Source: JANXUC01 sp964619065
GTDB taxonomy: Bacteria > Acidobacteriota > Terriglobia > Terriglobales > Acidobacteriaceae
Assembly: GCA_964619065.1 (NCBI GenBank)
Contig: CAZUCC010000014.1
Coordinates: forward strand, 14,645-78,644
DNA: 64,000 nucleotides
Direction: 5' to 3'
Position 1 is the first letter of the stretch, and every line of letters starts with the position of its first letter. This document shows positions 1 through 9,063 of this stretch, piece by piece. The translations under genes and the position numbers were made by a program. The notes under the pieces were generated by a model. The model did no database searches. It was not told the DNA's origin and saw only the letters and a list, made by a program, of their open reading frames with translations.

Positions 1-41
1 CATCCTTGCAAGCCAACCTTTGCGCGAGATCGGACCACGGA

Positions 42-848
42 ATGAATGAAAATTTGCGTTGCTCCAAACCACTGAGATCTTGTTTTGCGGCGCTCGTTCT
101 GTTGGCGGTGTTCGCGCTCAATGCCGCAGCACAGACTCCCGATGAACACGCAGATGGTGCCGCCGTAGTCCGGCTCAGTGGCGACGAGGTCATCCAGCGC
201 ATGGTGCGACGAAACCTGGAGCGTGCCGATGCCTTGCACGCGTTCCAAGGCACGCGTGTTTACCATTTGAAGTATCAAGGATTCCCCACCACGAAAGAAG
301 CTGAGATGGTGACGAGCGTCGTCTACCGGGCGCCGGATTCCAAACAGTTCACGGTCGTCTCACAAAATGGTTCCAAGCTGATTATCGATCGAGTGTTTCG
401 CAAATTGCTGGAGAGCGAGCAGGAGGCGATGAAAGCTGAGAACCGTGCACGCAACGCGCTGAACACCGACAACTACACTTTCGTCTTGAGCAATTACGAG
501 TCTACCGGTCCGGACACCAACTATGTCTTTGATGTCCAGCCAAAGATTCCCAGTAAATTTCTCTATCGCGGCAAGATCTGGGTGGACGCCAAGGACTTCG
601 CCGTAAGCAGGATGGAAGTCGAGCCCGCCAAGAGTCCTTCCTTTTGGACCAAGAAGAGTGACATTCGGCATACTTACGCCAAGGTTGATGGATTTTGGCT
701 GCCGAAGCAGAATCGCTCCGTCTCGACAATTCGCCTCGGCGGGCAGGCGGTCCTGACTATCGACTACAACGATTACAAGATTGTTGATCCACTGACCCCA
801 GCCCCCGGTAGCGAAGAAGTCACCAGGCTTGCCCCTGCGGTACACTAG
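42..848 (+). CDS. Exported outer-membrane lipoprotein-sorting-like protein
   Basis: A 268-residue protein starting at ATG 42. It has a basic N-terminus and a hydrophobic stretch (about residues 13-30) ending in AAAQ, which reads as a Sec signal peptide. The rest is a beta-rich region with alternating polar and hydrophobic residues, and phrases such as KIWVDAKDF and DGFWLPKQ that are typical of the LolA/LppX-like (outer membrane lipoprotein-sorting) fold common in acidobacterial genomes. A role in lipid or lipoprotein handling in the periplasm is inferred from the fold only. An upstream in-frame start at 6 would put 12 extra residues before the signal peptide and is less likely. It ends 69 bp before glnE on the same strand. 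Confidence 0.6.
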   Translation: MNENLRCSKPLRSCFAALVLLAVFALNAAAQTPDEHADGAAVVRLSGDEVIQRMVRRNLERADALHAFQGTRVYHLKYQGFPTTKEAEMVTSVVYRAPDSKQFTVVSQNGSKLIIDRVFRKLLESEQEAMKAENRARNALNTDNYTFVLSNYESTGPDTNYVFDVQPKIPSKFLYRGKIWVDAKDFAVSRMEVEPAKSPSFWTKKSDIRHTYAKVDGFWLPKQNRSVSTIRLGGQAVLTIDYNDYKIVDPLTPAPGSEEVTRLAPAVH

Positions 849-917
849 CCAGCAACTCTGTGCGTGCATTCGGTACGATGCGACGGCGTGCTATGCTGAC
901 GCTTTGAGCACAAGACC

Positions 918-3900
918 TTGTATTTCCCCACCGATCCTAGCGAGCGGGCGATTCCGCCGCAGTCGACAGATGCCAGTTCCGACTTTCCTTCCAGCGTACC
1001 CGACGCGAATGGCATCCCGTTTCATGATCCCGCTGGTGCGAAGGTTCGGCTGGATAGCATTCGATCCCGGATTTCAACGCAGCTGTGGGAATCTCTTCTT
1101 CCCCTGCTGGCCGAATCCCCAGATCCCGATAGCGTTCTGAATTGTTTCGAGCGATTGCTTTCGGGAGAAGCCGAAATTGCGCAGCTGTTCGAACGCCATC
1201 CGCAACTCTTCCACTACTCAGCGGCGGTCTTCGGTCACAGCCGCTTTCTTGGCGAAACTCTCCTACAAAACACGGACTTGCTGCCCGCACTCCTCCGCGA
1301 ACACAATCTCCACTGGGGTTGGTCTCGGGATGACTTCCATGAGGCATGGGCACGGCTTCGAGCGCGCTTGATAGATCCGAGGCCGGAATCCGATCTTGCG
1401 CTCCTCCTCGCTCGCTTCAAACGCCGGGAGTATGTTCGTATTCTTCTGCGCGATGTGTTCAATATTGCGGCCCTGGCCGAGACTACGGCGGAAATCTCCG
1501 CTCTCTCCGACGTGTTGATTGAAGAAGCGTTGCAGGCAGCGAGCGCCAAGCTGCGAGAAAAGTATGGTCCCGCGCAGCATCTGGACGAGGCTGGAAGAGC
1601 TGTAGAAACACCATTCGCGGTGCTTTCGCTGGGAAAGCTGGGCGGCAATGAATTGAACTATAGCTCGGATGTGGACCTGTTGTATGTGTATGGCGAGGAG
1701 CTAGCGCCGCCAGGCGCCGAGATTTCCAATCGCGAATATTTTGTACGCTTGGCGCAGGAGATGACCCAGACTCTGTCCCGCGTAACGCCGGAAGGCCCCG
1801 TGTTTCGCATCGATATGCGTTTGCGGCCTGAAGGGGCGGCGGGAGAGTTGGCACTTTCGCGCACACAAACACTGAAGTATTACTCGGAGACAGCGCAGGA
1901 TTGGGAACTGCAGGCGCTCATCAAGGTGCGCTATTCCGCCGGCGACGAGGCGCTGGCTCGCGAGTGCATTCGAGGTATGCAGCCGTTCGTCTACCGTGGC
2001 GCGGAGGAGGGCGGGGAAGTGTCGAGTACGGAGTTGAGTTTTGTGGCAGTTGAGACCGCCCTACAGGCCCGCGAGCGCATGGTGGCAAGGCGACGCCCCA
2101 GTCCGATGGCGGAGGCCACTCTCGACGTTAAGCTCGATCGTGGGGGCATTCGCGACATTGAGTTCCTGGTGCAGTGTCTGCAACGCGTTTATGGAGGCAG
2201 GGAAGCGTGGTTGCGGTCGCGGGGCACGCTGTTTGCCTTGCAGAAATTGCATGACAAGGGCCACATCGGTGGGCGTGATTTTCAGGAGTTGACCGGAGCG
2301 TACGAATTCTTCCGGCAAGTGGAGCACTGCTTGCAATTACGGATGGGGCAACAGACCCATCGGCTTCCGTCCTCGCCGGAAGAGTTGCGTGTGATTCAGA
2401 GATCGCTGGCGGAGCATCCTGCGTTGCGGCACGCTCCGCAGACGCTCGAAACGGTCCTACGAGAGCGGATGACGGCAGTTCGGGATATCTACGCCCGCAT
2501 CATTCATCATCAACAGTGGCGCAAGCACGAAGAGAACACAGAGGCGGAGTTTGAGCTTCGCGCCCGCCGCGAGGCCTTGGGCGAGCTGCCTTATCAGCTT
2601 ATGCTGGACCGGCTGGCACAAGATGCACCACAGCTCTTCCCCCTAGCCAAGGACACGGAGCAAGGGTCGCTTCGACGCCGCAACCTGCAACGTTTCCTGA
2701 GTTCGGTTTTCACCAGCTCCGCACGCTATGCACTTCTGCTGCGATATCCGGAAGCGTTTGGACGAGCGCTCGAACTCTTCGAAACCAGCGGATATTTGAC
2801 GGACGTGCTGGTGCAGTATCCCGAGGAGTGTGCCACGCTGGCTGGGATTGGCACACACCCAGCGGTTGCGGAAAGCGGCTACTTGTTTGCGCCTCCCTCG
2901 CGTTGGGAAAGCGCGGTGGGCGATCCCGTATTTCAGTTTGTAGCCACGTCCAATAGCTCGGAGGCAGAGAAGCTAGCACTCTTGCGGCGGCATTACCGGC
3001 ATGTGAGTTTTGTAAGCGGTGTTCACGACCTGATGGAGTTGCGGCCGGTCTACCAGTCGTTGTCGGCGCAGTCCGCCGCGGCGGACGATGCGATTAGCGC
3101 TGCACTCACGCTGGCCGGACTGCCGGAAGGATTGGCGGTGCTGGCATTGGGACGGTTGGGCGCGGCAGAGTTTGACGTGTTTTCGGATGCTGACTTGATT
3201 TTTGTGCGCGACGAGAACCTCCCCTACGAAGCCGCTAAGAAGGTGGCCGAACAGATTGTGCACGCTCTAGCCGCGTATACGCGCGAAGGCATGATATTCC
3301 CCGTTGATGCCCGTCTGCGTCCGCGCGGAGGTGAAGGTGAGCTCGTGATTACACCCGGCGCATTGGGCGTGTATTGCGAGAACGAAGCGGAGGCCTGGGA
3401 AGCGCTCACATATACCAAACTGCGCTATCTTTGCGGTACGCGTACAGTTGCCGAGCAGGCAACGCAAGAGGCGGAGAAAGCCTTCGCGCGATTTCGCTGT
3501 GACCCCAGTTTTAGCACGGCTGTCGATGAAATGCGAGTACGGCTGGAGCAGGTGGATCCGAACAAAAATTGGAAGAGTTCACCGGGCGGTATCTACGATA
3601 TCGATTTCTTGACGGGATACCTGCTGGTGAAAGAAGGGCTTCCTCAAAAGCGCGGCTCATTGCGGGACCGTCTATGGCGCTTGGCTGACGCAGGAGCCTT
3701 GAGTAAATCGGAAGCTAGTGATCTCGATCATGCTGCAGAATTTTTGCGCACGGTCGAGCACGTAGCGGCATTGGTAGTGGGTAGGGCGCAAAAGTGGCTG
3801 CCCGCGACAGGGCAAGCTCTGGAGGCCACGGAGCGATGGACTGCGGGAGTCCTGCGAAGGAATTTCCCCGCAGGCCTAGCGCGGGAACTCGAAGATACGA

Positions 3901-3941
3901 TGCGGCCAGTACGCGAAATCTACCAACGCAAACTGCAATAA
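918..3941 (+). CDS. glnE: Bifunctional glutamine synthetase adenylyltransferase / adenylyl-removing enzyme
   Basis: A 1007-residue GlnE. It adenylylates and deadenylylates glutamine synthetase in response to nitrogen status through PII. Two nucleotidyltransferase modules are visible: the N-terminal (adenylyl-removing) motif GKLGGNELNYSSDVDLLY near residues 236-255, and the C-terminal (adenylyl transferase) motif GRLGAAEFDVFSDADLIF near 744-763. Both keep the paired acidic metal ligands (SDVD and SDAD). The length is slightly above the roughly 945 residues of the E. coli enzyme. The start is a TTG at 918; no convincing Shine-Dalgarno precedes it, and the first 60 residues are unconserved-looking, so a later start is possible. 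It is followed by a MITE-like repeat and then icd. Confidence 0.93.
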   Translation: MYFPTDPSERAIPPQSTDASSDFPSSVPDANGIPFHDPAGAKVRLDSIRSRISTQLWESLLPLLAESPDPDSVLNCFERLLSGEAEIAQLFERHPQLFHYSAAVFGHSRFLGETLLQNTDLLPALLREHNLHWGWSRDDFHEAWARLRARLIDPRPESDLALLLARFKRREYVRILLRDVFNIAALAETTAEISALSDVLIEEALQAASAKLREKYGPAQHLDEAGRAVETPFAVLSLGKLGGNELNYSSDVDLLYVYGEELAPPGAEISNREYFVRLAQEMTQTLSRVTPEGPVFRIDMRLRPEGAAGELALSRTQTLKYYSETAQDWELQALIKVRYSAGDEALARECIRGMQPFVYRGAEEGGEVSSTELSFVAVETALQARERMVARRRPSPMAEATLDVKLDRGGIRDIEFLVQCLQRVYGGREAWLRSRGTLFALQKLHDKGHIGGRDFQELTGAYEFFRQVEHCLQLRMGQQTHRLPSSPEELRVIQRSLAEHPALRHAPQTLETVLRERMTAVRDIYARIIHHQQWRKHEENTEAEFELRARREALGELPYQLMLDRLAQDAPQLFPLAKDTEQGSLRRRNLQRFLSSVFTSSARYALLLRYPEAFGRALELFETSGYLTDVLVQYPEECATLAGIGTHPAVAESGYLFAPPSRWESAVGDPVFQFVATSNSSEAEKLALLRRHYRHVSFVSGVHDLMELRPVYQSLSAQSAAADDAISAALTLAGLPEGLAVLALGRLGAAEFDVFSDADLIFVRDENLPYEAAKKVAEQIVHALAAYTREGMIFPVDARLRPRGGEGELVITPGALGVYCENEAEAWEALTYTKLRYLCGTRTVAEQATQEAEKAFARFRCDPSFSTAVDEMRVRLEQVDPNKNWKSSPGGIYDIDFLTGYLLVKEGLPQKRGSLRDRLWRLADAGALSKSEASDLDHAAEFLRTVEHVAALVVGRAQKWLPATGQALEATERWTAGVLRRNFPAGLARELEDTMRPVREIYQRKLQ

Positions 3942-3958
3942 AAACTGCATGGTACGGA

Positions 3959-4122
3959 GGTAGTGGTGCAGTTTGGATATTTCTACAAAGTTGTCATTCC
4001 GAAGCGCGGCAGTAGCGCGCGAGGAATCTGCTCTTTTACTGCCAGGAGCAGATTCCTCGCCGATAGACCCGGCTCGGAATGACAAAGCCAGAGGAGTGTA
4101 TTTACGAAACTGCACCACGACC
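3959..4122. repeat. MITE-like 164-bp element, copy 1
   Basis: The ends are 16-bp terminal inverted repeats: GGTAGTGGTGCAGTTT on the left, and the right end reads GGTCGTGGTGCAGTTT on the other strand (one mismatch). Inside are a second inverted pair, TGTCATTCCGA / TCGGAATGACA, and a perfect 13-bp hairpin, GAGGAATCTGCTC / GAGCAGATTCCTC. The flanks ggtacgga (3951-3958) and ggtaagga (4123-4130) match at 7 of 8 positions, suggesting an 8-bp target duplication. There is no coding capacity of note. A second copy of the same length lies at 13642-13805. It sits between glnE and the icd promoter. Confidence 0.8.
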
Positions 4123-4160
4123 GGTAAGGACCAATCCTCCGCTGTTTCTTTAAATTCTTT

Positions 4161-4166
4161 TATAAT
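4161..4166 (+). promoter_or_regulatory. Probable -10 box of the icd promoter
   Basis: A perfect TATAAT in an AT-rich stretch, 30 bp upstream of the icd start, with no strong -35 at the right spacing. It would give a leader of about 24 nt. The right end of the MITE-like element lies about 40 bp upstream, so the -35 region directly abuts inserted DNA. Confidence 0.5.
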
Positions 4167-4196
4167 TGTCGTTTTCCTAAGCCTCGGAGGACTTTT

Positions 4197-5618
4197 ATGG
4201 CAGGTTTCTACAACGGAGTGACTGTGCCGGGTAGCGGCGCGAAGATCGGCTACAGTAACGGAAAACATCAGGTTCCTGACAATCCAATCGTTCCATTTAT
4301 CGAAGGCGATGGCACCGGGCGCGACATCTGGAAGGCTTCGCAGCGTGTGTTTGATGCGGCGGTGGAGAAAGCATACGACGGAAAACGTAAAGTGGCGTGG
4401 TTTGAAGTATTTGCCGGAGAGAAGGCCAAAGCAAAATTCGATAGCTGGCTTCCCGACGACACAGTCGAGGCAATCCGTGAGTTTCGCATCGCCATCAAGG
4501 GCCCTCTGACGACTCCGGTGGGCGGTGGTATCCGGTCGTTGAACGTGACACTGCGGCAGGTGCTCGATCTTTATTCGTGTGTGAGGCCGGTTCGCTACTA
4601 CGCGGGGACTCCGTCGCCGGTGAAGCATCCTGAGAAGATGGACATCGTGATCTTCCGTGAAAATACGGAAGACGTTTACGCAGGTGTGGAATGGGAGCAG
4701 GGAACGGCGGAGTGCGCCAGGCTCATCAAGTTTCTGAACGAAGAGATGCTGAAGGGCGGCAAAAAGCAAATCCGGCTGGATTCCGGCGTTGGGATTAAAC
4801 CGATCTCCATCACCGGCACAAAGCGACTGGTCCGCATGGCCATTCAGCATGCGCTAAGCAACAAGCTGAAGACCGTCACGCTGGTACACAAAGGAAACAT
4901 TCAGAAATTTACCGAAGGCGCGTTTCGCAATTGGGGATATGAGGTAGCCACGCAGGAATTCCGTGGGCAGGTCGTGACCGAGCGCGAAAGCTGGATCATC
5001 GACAACAAAGACAAGAATCCCAATCTGTCGGTCGAAGATAATGCCGCCATGACCGAGCCCGGCATGGAATTTGCGCCTTCAGCATTCCGGCAAGCGGTCG
5101 AGCAGGAAGTGAAGAGCGTGCTGGACGCGATCTACGGCACGCATGGCAAGGGCGTGTGGAAAGGCAAGCTGATGATCAACGACCGTATTGCGGATTCGAT
5201 CTTCCAGCAGGTGGTGACGCGGCCTGAGGAGTATTCAGTACTGGCCACGCCCAACCTGAATGGCGACTACATTTCTGACGCCTGTGCGGCGCAGGTGGGT
5301 GGGCTAGGCATAGCTCCTGGAGCTAATATTGGCGATGGCTATGCCATCTTCGAGGCGACTCACGGAACAGCTCCGAAGTACGCAGATAAAGACGTGATCA
5401 ATCCGGGGTCGGTCATCCTCTCCGGCGTCATGCTATTCCGGCACATTGGCTGGAACGAGGCTGCGGACCTGATTGAGCAGGGCATGGAGAAGACGATTCT
5501 GCAGAAGAAAGTTACCTATGATTTCGAGCGTCTGATGGAAGGCGCAACTAAGGTCAAGACAAGCGAGTTCGGCGACCACATTATCGGGAACATGGCGACG
5601 AAGGTAGCGGCGGACTAG
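4197..5618 (+). CDS. icd: NADP-dependent isocitrate dehydrogenase
   Basis: A 473-residue isocitrate dehydrogenase of the E. coli-like dimeric family, which makes 2-oxoglutarate, CO2 and NADPH in the TCA cycle. The substrate-binding stretch GGGIRSLNVTLRQ (around residues 110-122) contains the serine that is the phosphorylation site in E. coli. It is followed by RPVRYYAGTPSPVKHPEKMD, FRENTEDVYAGVEW, and the metal and cofactor regions NLNGDYISDACAAQVGG and EATHGTAPKYADKDVINPGS. The family is usually 415-470 residues. The start ATG 4197 is preceded by GGAGGA at a good distance. mdh follows 75 bp downstream on the same strand. Confidence 0.95.
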   Translation: MAGFYNGVTVPGSGAKIGYSNGKHQVPDNPIVPFIEGDGTGRDIWKASQRVFDAAVEKAYDGKRKVAWFEVFAGEKAKAKFDSWLPDDTVEAIREFRIAIKGPLTTPVGGGIRSLNVTLRQVLDLYSCVRPVRYYAGTPSPVKHPEKMDIVIFRENTEDVYAGVEWEQGTAECARLIKFLNEEMLKGGKKQIRLDSGVGIKPISITGTKRLVRMAIQHALSNKLKTVTLVHKGNIQKFTEGAFRNWGYEVATQEFRGQVVTERESWIIDNKDKNPNLSVEDNAAMTEPGMEFAPSAFRQAVEQEVKSVLDAIYGTHGKGVWKGKLMINDRIADSIFQQVVTRPEEYSVLATPNLNGDYISDACAAQVGGLGIAPGANIGDGYAIFEATHGTAPKYADKDVINPGSVILSGVMLFRHIGWNEAADLIEQGMEKTILQKKVTYDFERLMEGATKVKTSEFGDHIIGNMATKVAAD

Positions 5619-5693
5619 CTTCGAGCGGCACAATTTCTATTTTAGTTTTTGTTCCATTTCTGCTCCGTAAAACGGGCCAAGCGAGGACTCATC

Positions 5694-6620
5694 ATGCGTA
5701 AGAAAGTTTCAGTGGTAGGTTCGGGCAACGTCGGCGCGACAGCCGCGCACTGGATTGCCTCGAAAGAGTTAGCGGATGTTGTGCTCATCGATATTCTGGA
5801 GGGCATTCCGCAGGGCAAAGGACTCGATCTGCAACAGGCAATGCCGATCGAGAAGCGGGATTCCCACATTCAGGGAACGAACAGCTACAAGGACACGGCG
5901 GGGTCCGATATCGTCGTGATCACGGCGGGCATTCCACGCAAGCCCGGCATGAGCCGCGACGATCTTCTCAACACGAACTACAACATCATGAAGAGTGTAG
6001 TCACGGAGGCGATCAAGTACTCGCCAGGCTGCATTCTAATCATCGTTTCAAATCCGCTGGATGCCATGGCGCAAACAGCCTACAAGCTAAGCGGCTTCCC
6101 GCGCAATCGCGTGATCGGCATGGCAGGCATACTGGATTCGGCTCGCTTCCGCACATTTATCGCGGACGAGCTTGATGTGAGCGTGGAGAACGTGACCGCG
6201 TTCGTTCTGGGTGGACATGGGGATACGATGGTGCCACTACCACGCTATTCGACGGTAGCTGGCATTCCAATCACAGAGTTGATCGGAGCGGAGAGGCTTG
6301 CTGCTTTGGTGCAGCGCACCCGGGATGGCGGCGCTGAAATCGTGAAATATCTGAAGACTGGCAGCGCTTATTACGCGCCATCTGCCGCCGCTACCGAGAT
6401 GGTCGAAGCGATTCTCAAAGACAAGAAAAAGATCCTGCCCTGCGCGGCCTACCTCGATGGCGAATACGGCATCAAGGGACTATACGTTGGCGTGCCGGTA
6501 AAGCTGGGCGCCAAGGGAATCGAGCGGATCATCGAAATCAAACTCACTTCCGATGAGCAGGCGGCCCTTAACAAGAGCGCGGAGGCGGTTAAGGAATTGG
6601 TGGGCGTGATTGGCGTTTAG
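5694..6620 (+). CDS. mdh: Malate dehydrogenase (LDH-like type)
   Basis: A 308-residue NAD-dependent malate dehydrogenase, oxidising malate to oxaloacetate. The N-terminal nucleotide-binding motif is GSGNVGATAAHW. The substrate loop GIPRKPGMSRDDLL carries the arginine that favours malate over lactate. The catalytic His lies in GGHGDTMVPL and the substrate Arg in SARFRTF. The length fits the 310-residue LDH-like MDH group. ATG 5694 was chosen because a GAGGA lies just upstream and the family begins just before the glycine motif; an upstream in-frame start at 5649 would add 15 residues. It is co-directional with icd, consistent with a small TCA cluster. Confidence 0.94.
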   Translation: MRKKVSVVGSGNVGATAAHWIASKELADVVLIDILEGIPQGKGLDLQQAMPIEKRDSHIQGTNSYKDTAGSDIVVITAGIPRKPGMSRDDLLNTNYNIMKSVVTEAIKYSPGCILIIVSNPLDAMAQTAYKLSGFPRNRVIGMAGILDSARFRTFIADELDVSVENVTAFVLGGHGDTMVPLPRYSTVAGIPITELIGAERLAALVQRTRDGGAEIVKYLKTGSAYYAPSAAATEMVEAILKDKKKILPCAAYLDGEYGIKGLYVGVPVKLGAKGIERIIEIKLTSDEQAALNKSAEAVKELVGVIGV

Positions 6621-6803
6621 CCGAAACTCGGGTGGACAAATAGTGCGGGGGCTTAATCCTTTCCGCTGACGTATCGAGCCGTTGGTCCGAGTAGCCCGTA
6701 ATCGGGCACTTATCCAGAGACCTTGACCACAAGATTGCCGTGGCCTATGATTCGTGCCCTGAAGCGAATCCCAAACTCCCAAACAGCTAAGGAGGAACGA
6801 GCC

Positions 6804-7388
6804 ATGAAGACAACTCTATCCGGGGTGGCGGTGATCGTCGTGCTGTGGTGCGCGGTCATGGGCGGCAGGTTCAGCTCTGCACAAGACAAGCAGGACAAGT
6901 ACACTCTGCAGGTGCCGGGCGGGCTCGCGTTCTCTGAGATCAAGGGATACGAACAATGGCAGGTAGTCGGCCCCAGCCTCACAGAAGCCGCAAATGTGAT
7001 CCGAGTGATCCTCGCCAATCCCGTGATGATCAAAGCCTACCAGGAGGGCATTCCCGGCAATGGCAAGCCTTTCCCCGACGGCTCCACGATTGTGAAGCTG
7101 GAGTGGAAACTGAATAAGCTAACGGATCCCCCTTTTTCCGCGAAGACTCCGGACACGGTTCCTGGCGACCTGACGGAGGTCGAGTTCATCGTGAAGGACA
7201 GCAAGAAATTCTCGGACACGCACGGATGGGGATATGCCATGTTCGACTATGACGCAGCATCCGGAACGTTCGCGCCAGCCACGTCGGCCAGCAAGCCGCC
7301 GCAGGGGCACGACGCCAAGTGCGGCGCCGCATGCCACACGCTGGCGGCATCAAAGGATTACATTTTCACGGCATACGCCAAAAGGTGA
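6804..7388 (+). CDS. Exported cytochrome P460-like haem protein
   Basis: A 194-residue protein with a clear signal peptide (MKTTLSGVAVIVVLWCAVMG...AQ, about residues 1-27) and a beta-rich body resembling the cytochrome P460 family (phrases YEQWQVVGPS, GSTIVKLEWK, GWGYAMFDYD). Near the C-terminus there is a haem-attachment-like motif, C173-GAA-C177-H178, with three rather than two residues between the cysteines, followed by ASKDYIFTAY. P460 proteins oxidise hydroxylamine or related small nitrogen compounds, but many homologues have no known substrate. ATG 6804 has an excellent AAGGAGGAAC upstream; the in-frame extension from 6723 is unlikely. It appears monocistronic. Confidence 0.7.
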   Translation: MKTTLSGVAVIVVLWCAVMGGRFSSAQDKQDKYTLQVPGGLAFSEIKGYEQWQVVGPSLTEAANVIRVILANPVMIKAYQEGIPGNGKPFPDGSTIVKLEWKLNKLTDPPFSAKTPDTVPGDLTEVEFIVKDSKKFSDTHGWGYAMFDYDAASGTFAPATSASKPPQGHDAKCGAACHTLAASKDYIFTAYAKR

Positions 7389-7511
7389 ACCCCAATAGAC
7401 GCCCTCCGAGTCTCGATTCGTCAGCACTCCGGAAGGAATTTTTGCGATAGTTAGTGCTTATGGGGCCTAACTCGGCGTTTGTACACGATTCTGCTTTGGG
7501 ACCTTTCGACG

Positions 7512-8039
7512 TTAAACTTTTTCGATCTTCACCGCGCTCAACTTGATTTCCTTCCGCGGACGGTCCTGCCCATCCCGCGGCACGCTGGTGATCTTATCCA
7601 CCGTCGCTTGTCCTTCCACCACTTCGCCAAAAATGGTGTGCTTGCCCGTCAGCCAGGTCGTTGGAGCTACTGTGATGAAGAACTGTGAGCCGTTGGTGTT
7701 CGGTCCGGCATTGGCCATAGCGAGCTTGCCCGACACGTCGAATTTGTGCGGCGAACCCTTGGTTTCGTCTTCGAACTGGTAGCCGGGACCGCCCATGCCG
7801 GTGCCTTGCGGATCGCCGCCCTGAATCATGAAATTGGGAATCACGCGGTGGAACACGGTTCCGTCGTAAAGTTTGTTGGTGGTCTTCTTGCGGGTGTTGG
7901 GATGGGTCCACTCACGTTTGCCTTCGGCGAGTTCAACGAAATTGGCGACGGTCTTGGGGGCATCTTTCTCGAACAGACGGCAGACAATCGTGCCCTCTGT
8001 GGTTTCAAATGTTGCGTACAGGCCTGGTTGGCGGGACAT
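7512..8039 (-). CDS. Cyclophilin-type peptidyl-prolyl cis-trans isomerase (cytoplasmic)
   Basis: A 175-residue cyclophilin without a signal peptide. It catalyses cis-trans isomerisation of Xaa-Pro bonds. The active-site segments are intact: FHRVIPNFMIQGGDPQGTG, ANAGPNTNGSQFFIT and WLTGKHTIFG. The tryptophan of the last motif corresponds to the residue important for cyclosporin binding in human CypA. There is a small insertion before the active site (NTRKKTTNKLYDG), as in many bacterial forms. A second, exported paralogue lies directly upstream on the same strand (8164-8928). Confidence 0.93.
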   Translation of the reverse strand: MSRQPGLYATFETTEGTIVCRLFEKDAPKTVANFVELAEGKREWTHPNTRKKTTNKLYDGTVFHRVIPNFMIQGGDPQGTGMGGPGYQFEDETKGSPHKFDVSGKLAMANAGPNTNGSQFFITVAPTTWLTGKHTIFGEVVEGQATVDKITSVPRDGQDRPRKEIKLSAVKIEKV

Positions 8040-8163
8040 GGAATCCTTTCTGATAGCAGGGAACTAGCCTGCATGGTGCGCATGCAGCACGGCTTTGGAA
8101 CCGTGCCGTACTGAGAAATTGGAACTTCGAATCTTAGCTTTATAAAACAGTAAGCCTCCAACC

Positions 8164-8928
8164 TTACTGCGGGTTAGCTGCTGGTTTCTTGGATGTAGTT
8201 CCCGCCGGTGGTTTTGCGCCACCGGGGTGGACGGTATGCCGTGTGCTTGAGGCAGGAGCCGCGCCACCACGCATAATGGTCACATGAACAATCCGCACCG
8301 CGTGTAGCGGACGGTCCCGGTCGTCTTTAGGCAGGCGGGCGATCTTCTTCACCAGCGCCACGCTGGCATCGTCGCATTGGCCGAAGATCGTGTGGTGGCC
8401 ACTCAGGTGAAAGCTGTGCGTTGAATCCTCGGTGATGAAGAACTGCGAGCCATTCGTGTTGGGGCCGGAGTTTGCCATCGCCAGACGGCCGGGGCGATCG
8501 AACTTGAGTGTGTCGACAAACTCGTCCTGAAACCGGTAGCCGGGATCGCCTGTACCCGTTCCCAACGGGTCTCCCCCCTGAATCATGAACTCGGGGATTA
8601 TACGGTGGAAAATCGTCCCATCGTACAGCGGCGTGTTGTGCTTGGTGACACCGCTGGCCGGATTCTTCCAGTCTTTCTTGCCGGTGGCGAGGCCGATAAA
8701 GTTCTCCGCTGTGATGGGCGTTTCTTTTTCGAAGAGCGTGCAACGCAGCGTGCCGGCAGTGGTGTTGAAGACGGCGACGGGGTTCCCGGAAGGAGCCGCT
8801 GCGGGCGTCTTTACGACTCGCCGCATGGTTGTCGGCTGTTTGGCGACCGGTTTTGCCGACGGGGCCGCCTGGCCGAACAGGCTAATAGCACTGCCAAGAA
8901 TGGCAGCATAGAGCAGTATCTTGCGCAT
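8164..8928 (-). CDS. Exported cyclophilin-type peptidyl-prolyl isomerase
   Basis: A 254-residue cyclophilin with an N-terminal signal peptide (MRKILLYAAILGSAISLFGQ), an Ala/Pro/Lys-rich spacer to about residue 48, a cyclophilin domain, and a low-complexity C-terminal tail (PGGAKPPAGTTSKKPAANPQ). Active-site motifs FHRIIPEFMIQGGDPLGTG and ANSGPNTNGSQFFIT are intact. The tryptophan present in the neighbouring paralogue is replaced in HSFHLSGHHTIFG. It probably assists folding of periplasmic or outer-membrane proteins. The pair 7512-8039 / 8164-8928 looks like a tandem duplication with specialisation of compartment. Confidence 0.9.
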   Translation of the reverse strand: MRKILLYAAILGSAISLFGQAAPSAKPVAKQPTTMRRVVKTPAAAPSGNPVAVFNTTAGTLRCTLFEKETPITAENFIGLATGKKDWKNPASGVTKHNTPLYDGTIFHRIIPEFMIQGGDPLGTGTGDPGYRFQDEFVDTLKFDRPGRLAMANSGPNTNGSQFFITEDSTHSFHLSGHHTIFGQCDDASVALVKKIARLPKDDRDRPLHAVRIVHVTIMRGGAAPASSTRHTVHPGGAKPPAGTTSKKPAANPQ

Positions 8929-9063
8929 GGATATTCCTCGCTGGGAATTTATTGGTTACGGGTAAGACTGCCTTTAAATTGTACGACAGCGGCGCGGAAA
9001 AACATCTTAATAACCCTGGAACATCTCATCGACCAGGCGGGTGAATCTCGCTATGAGTTTGGT

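Noticed and set aside
3876..4850. 324-codon open frame on the minus strand across the icd start and the repeat
   Set aside because: It overlaps icd, which is clearly coding on the plus strand, has no family resemblance, and includes the MITE-like repeat.
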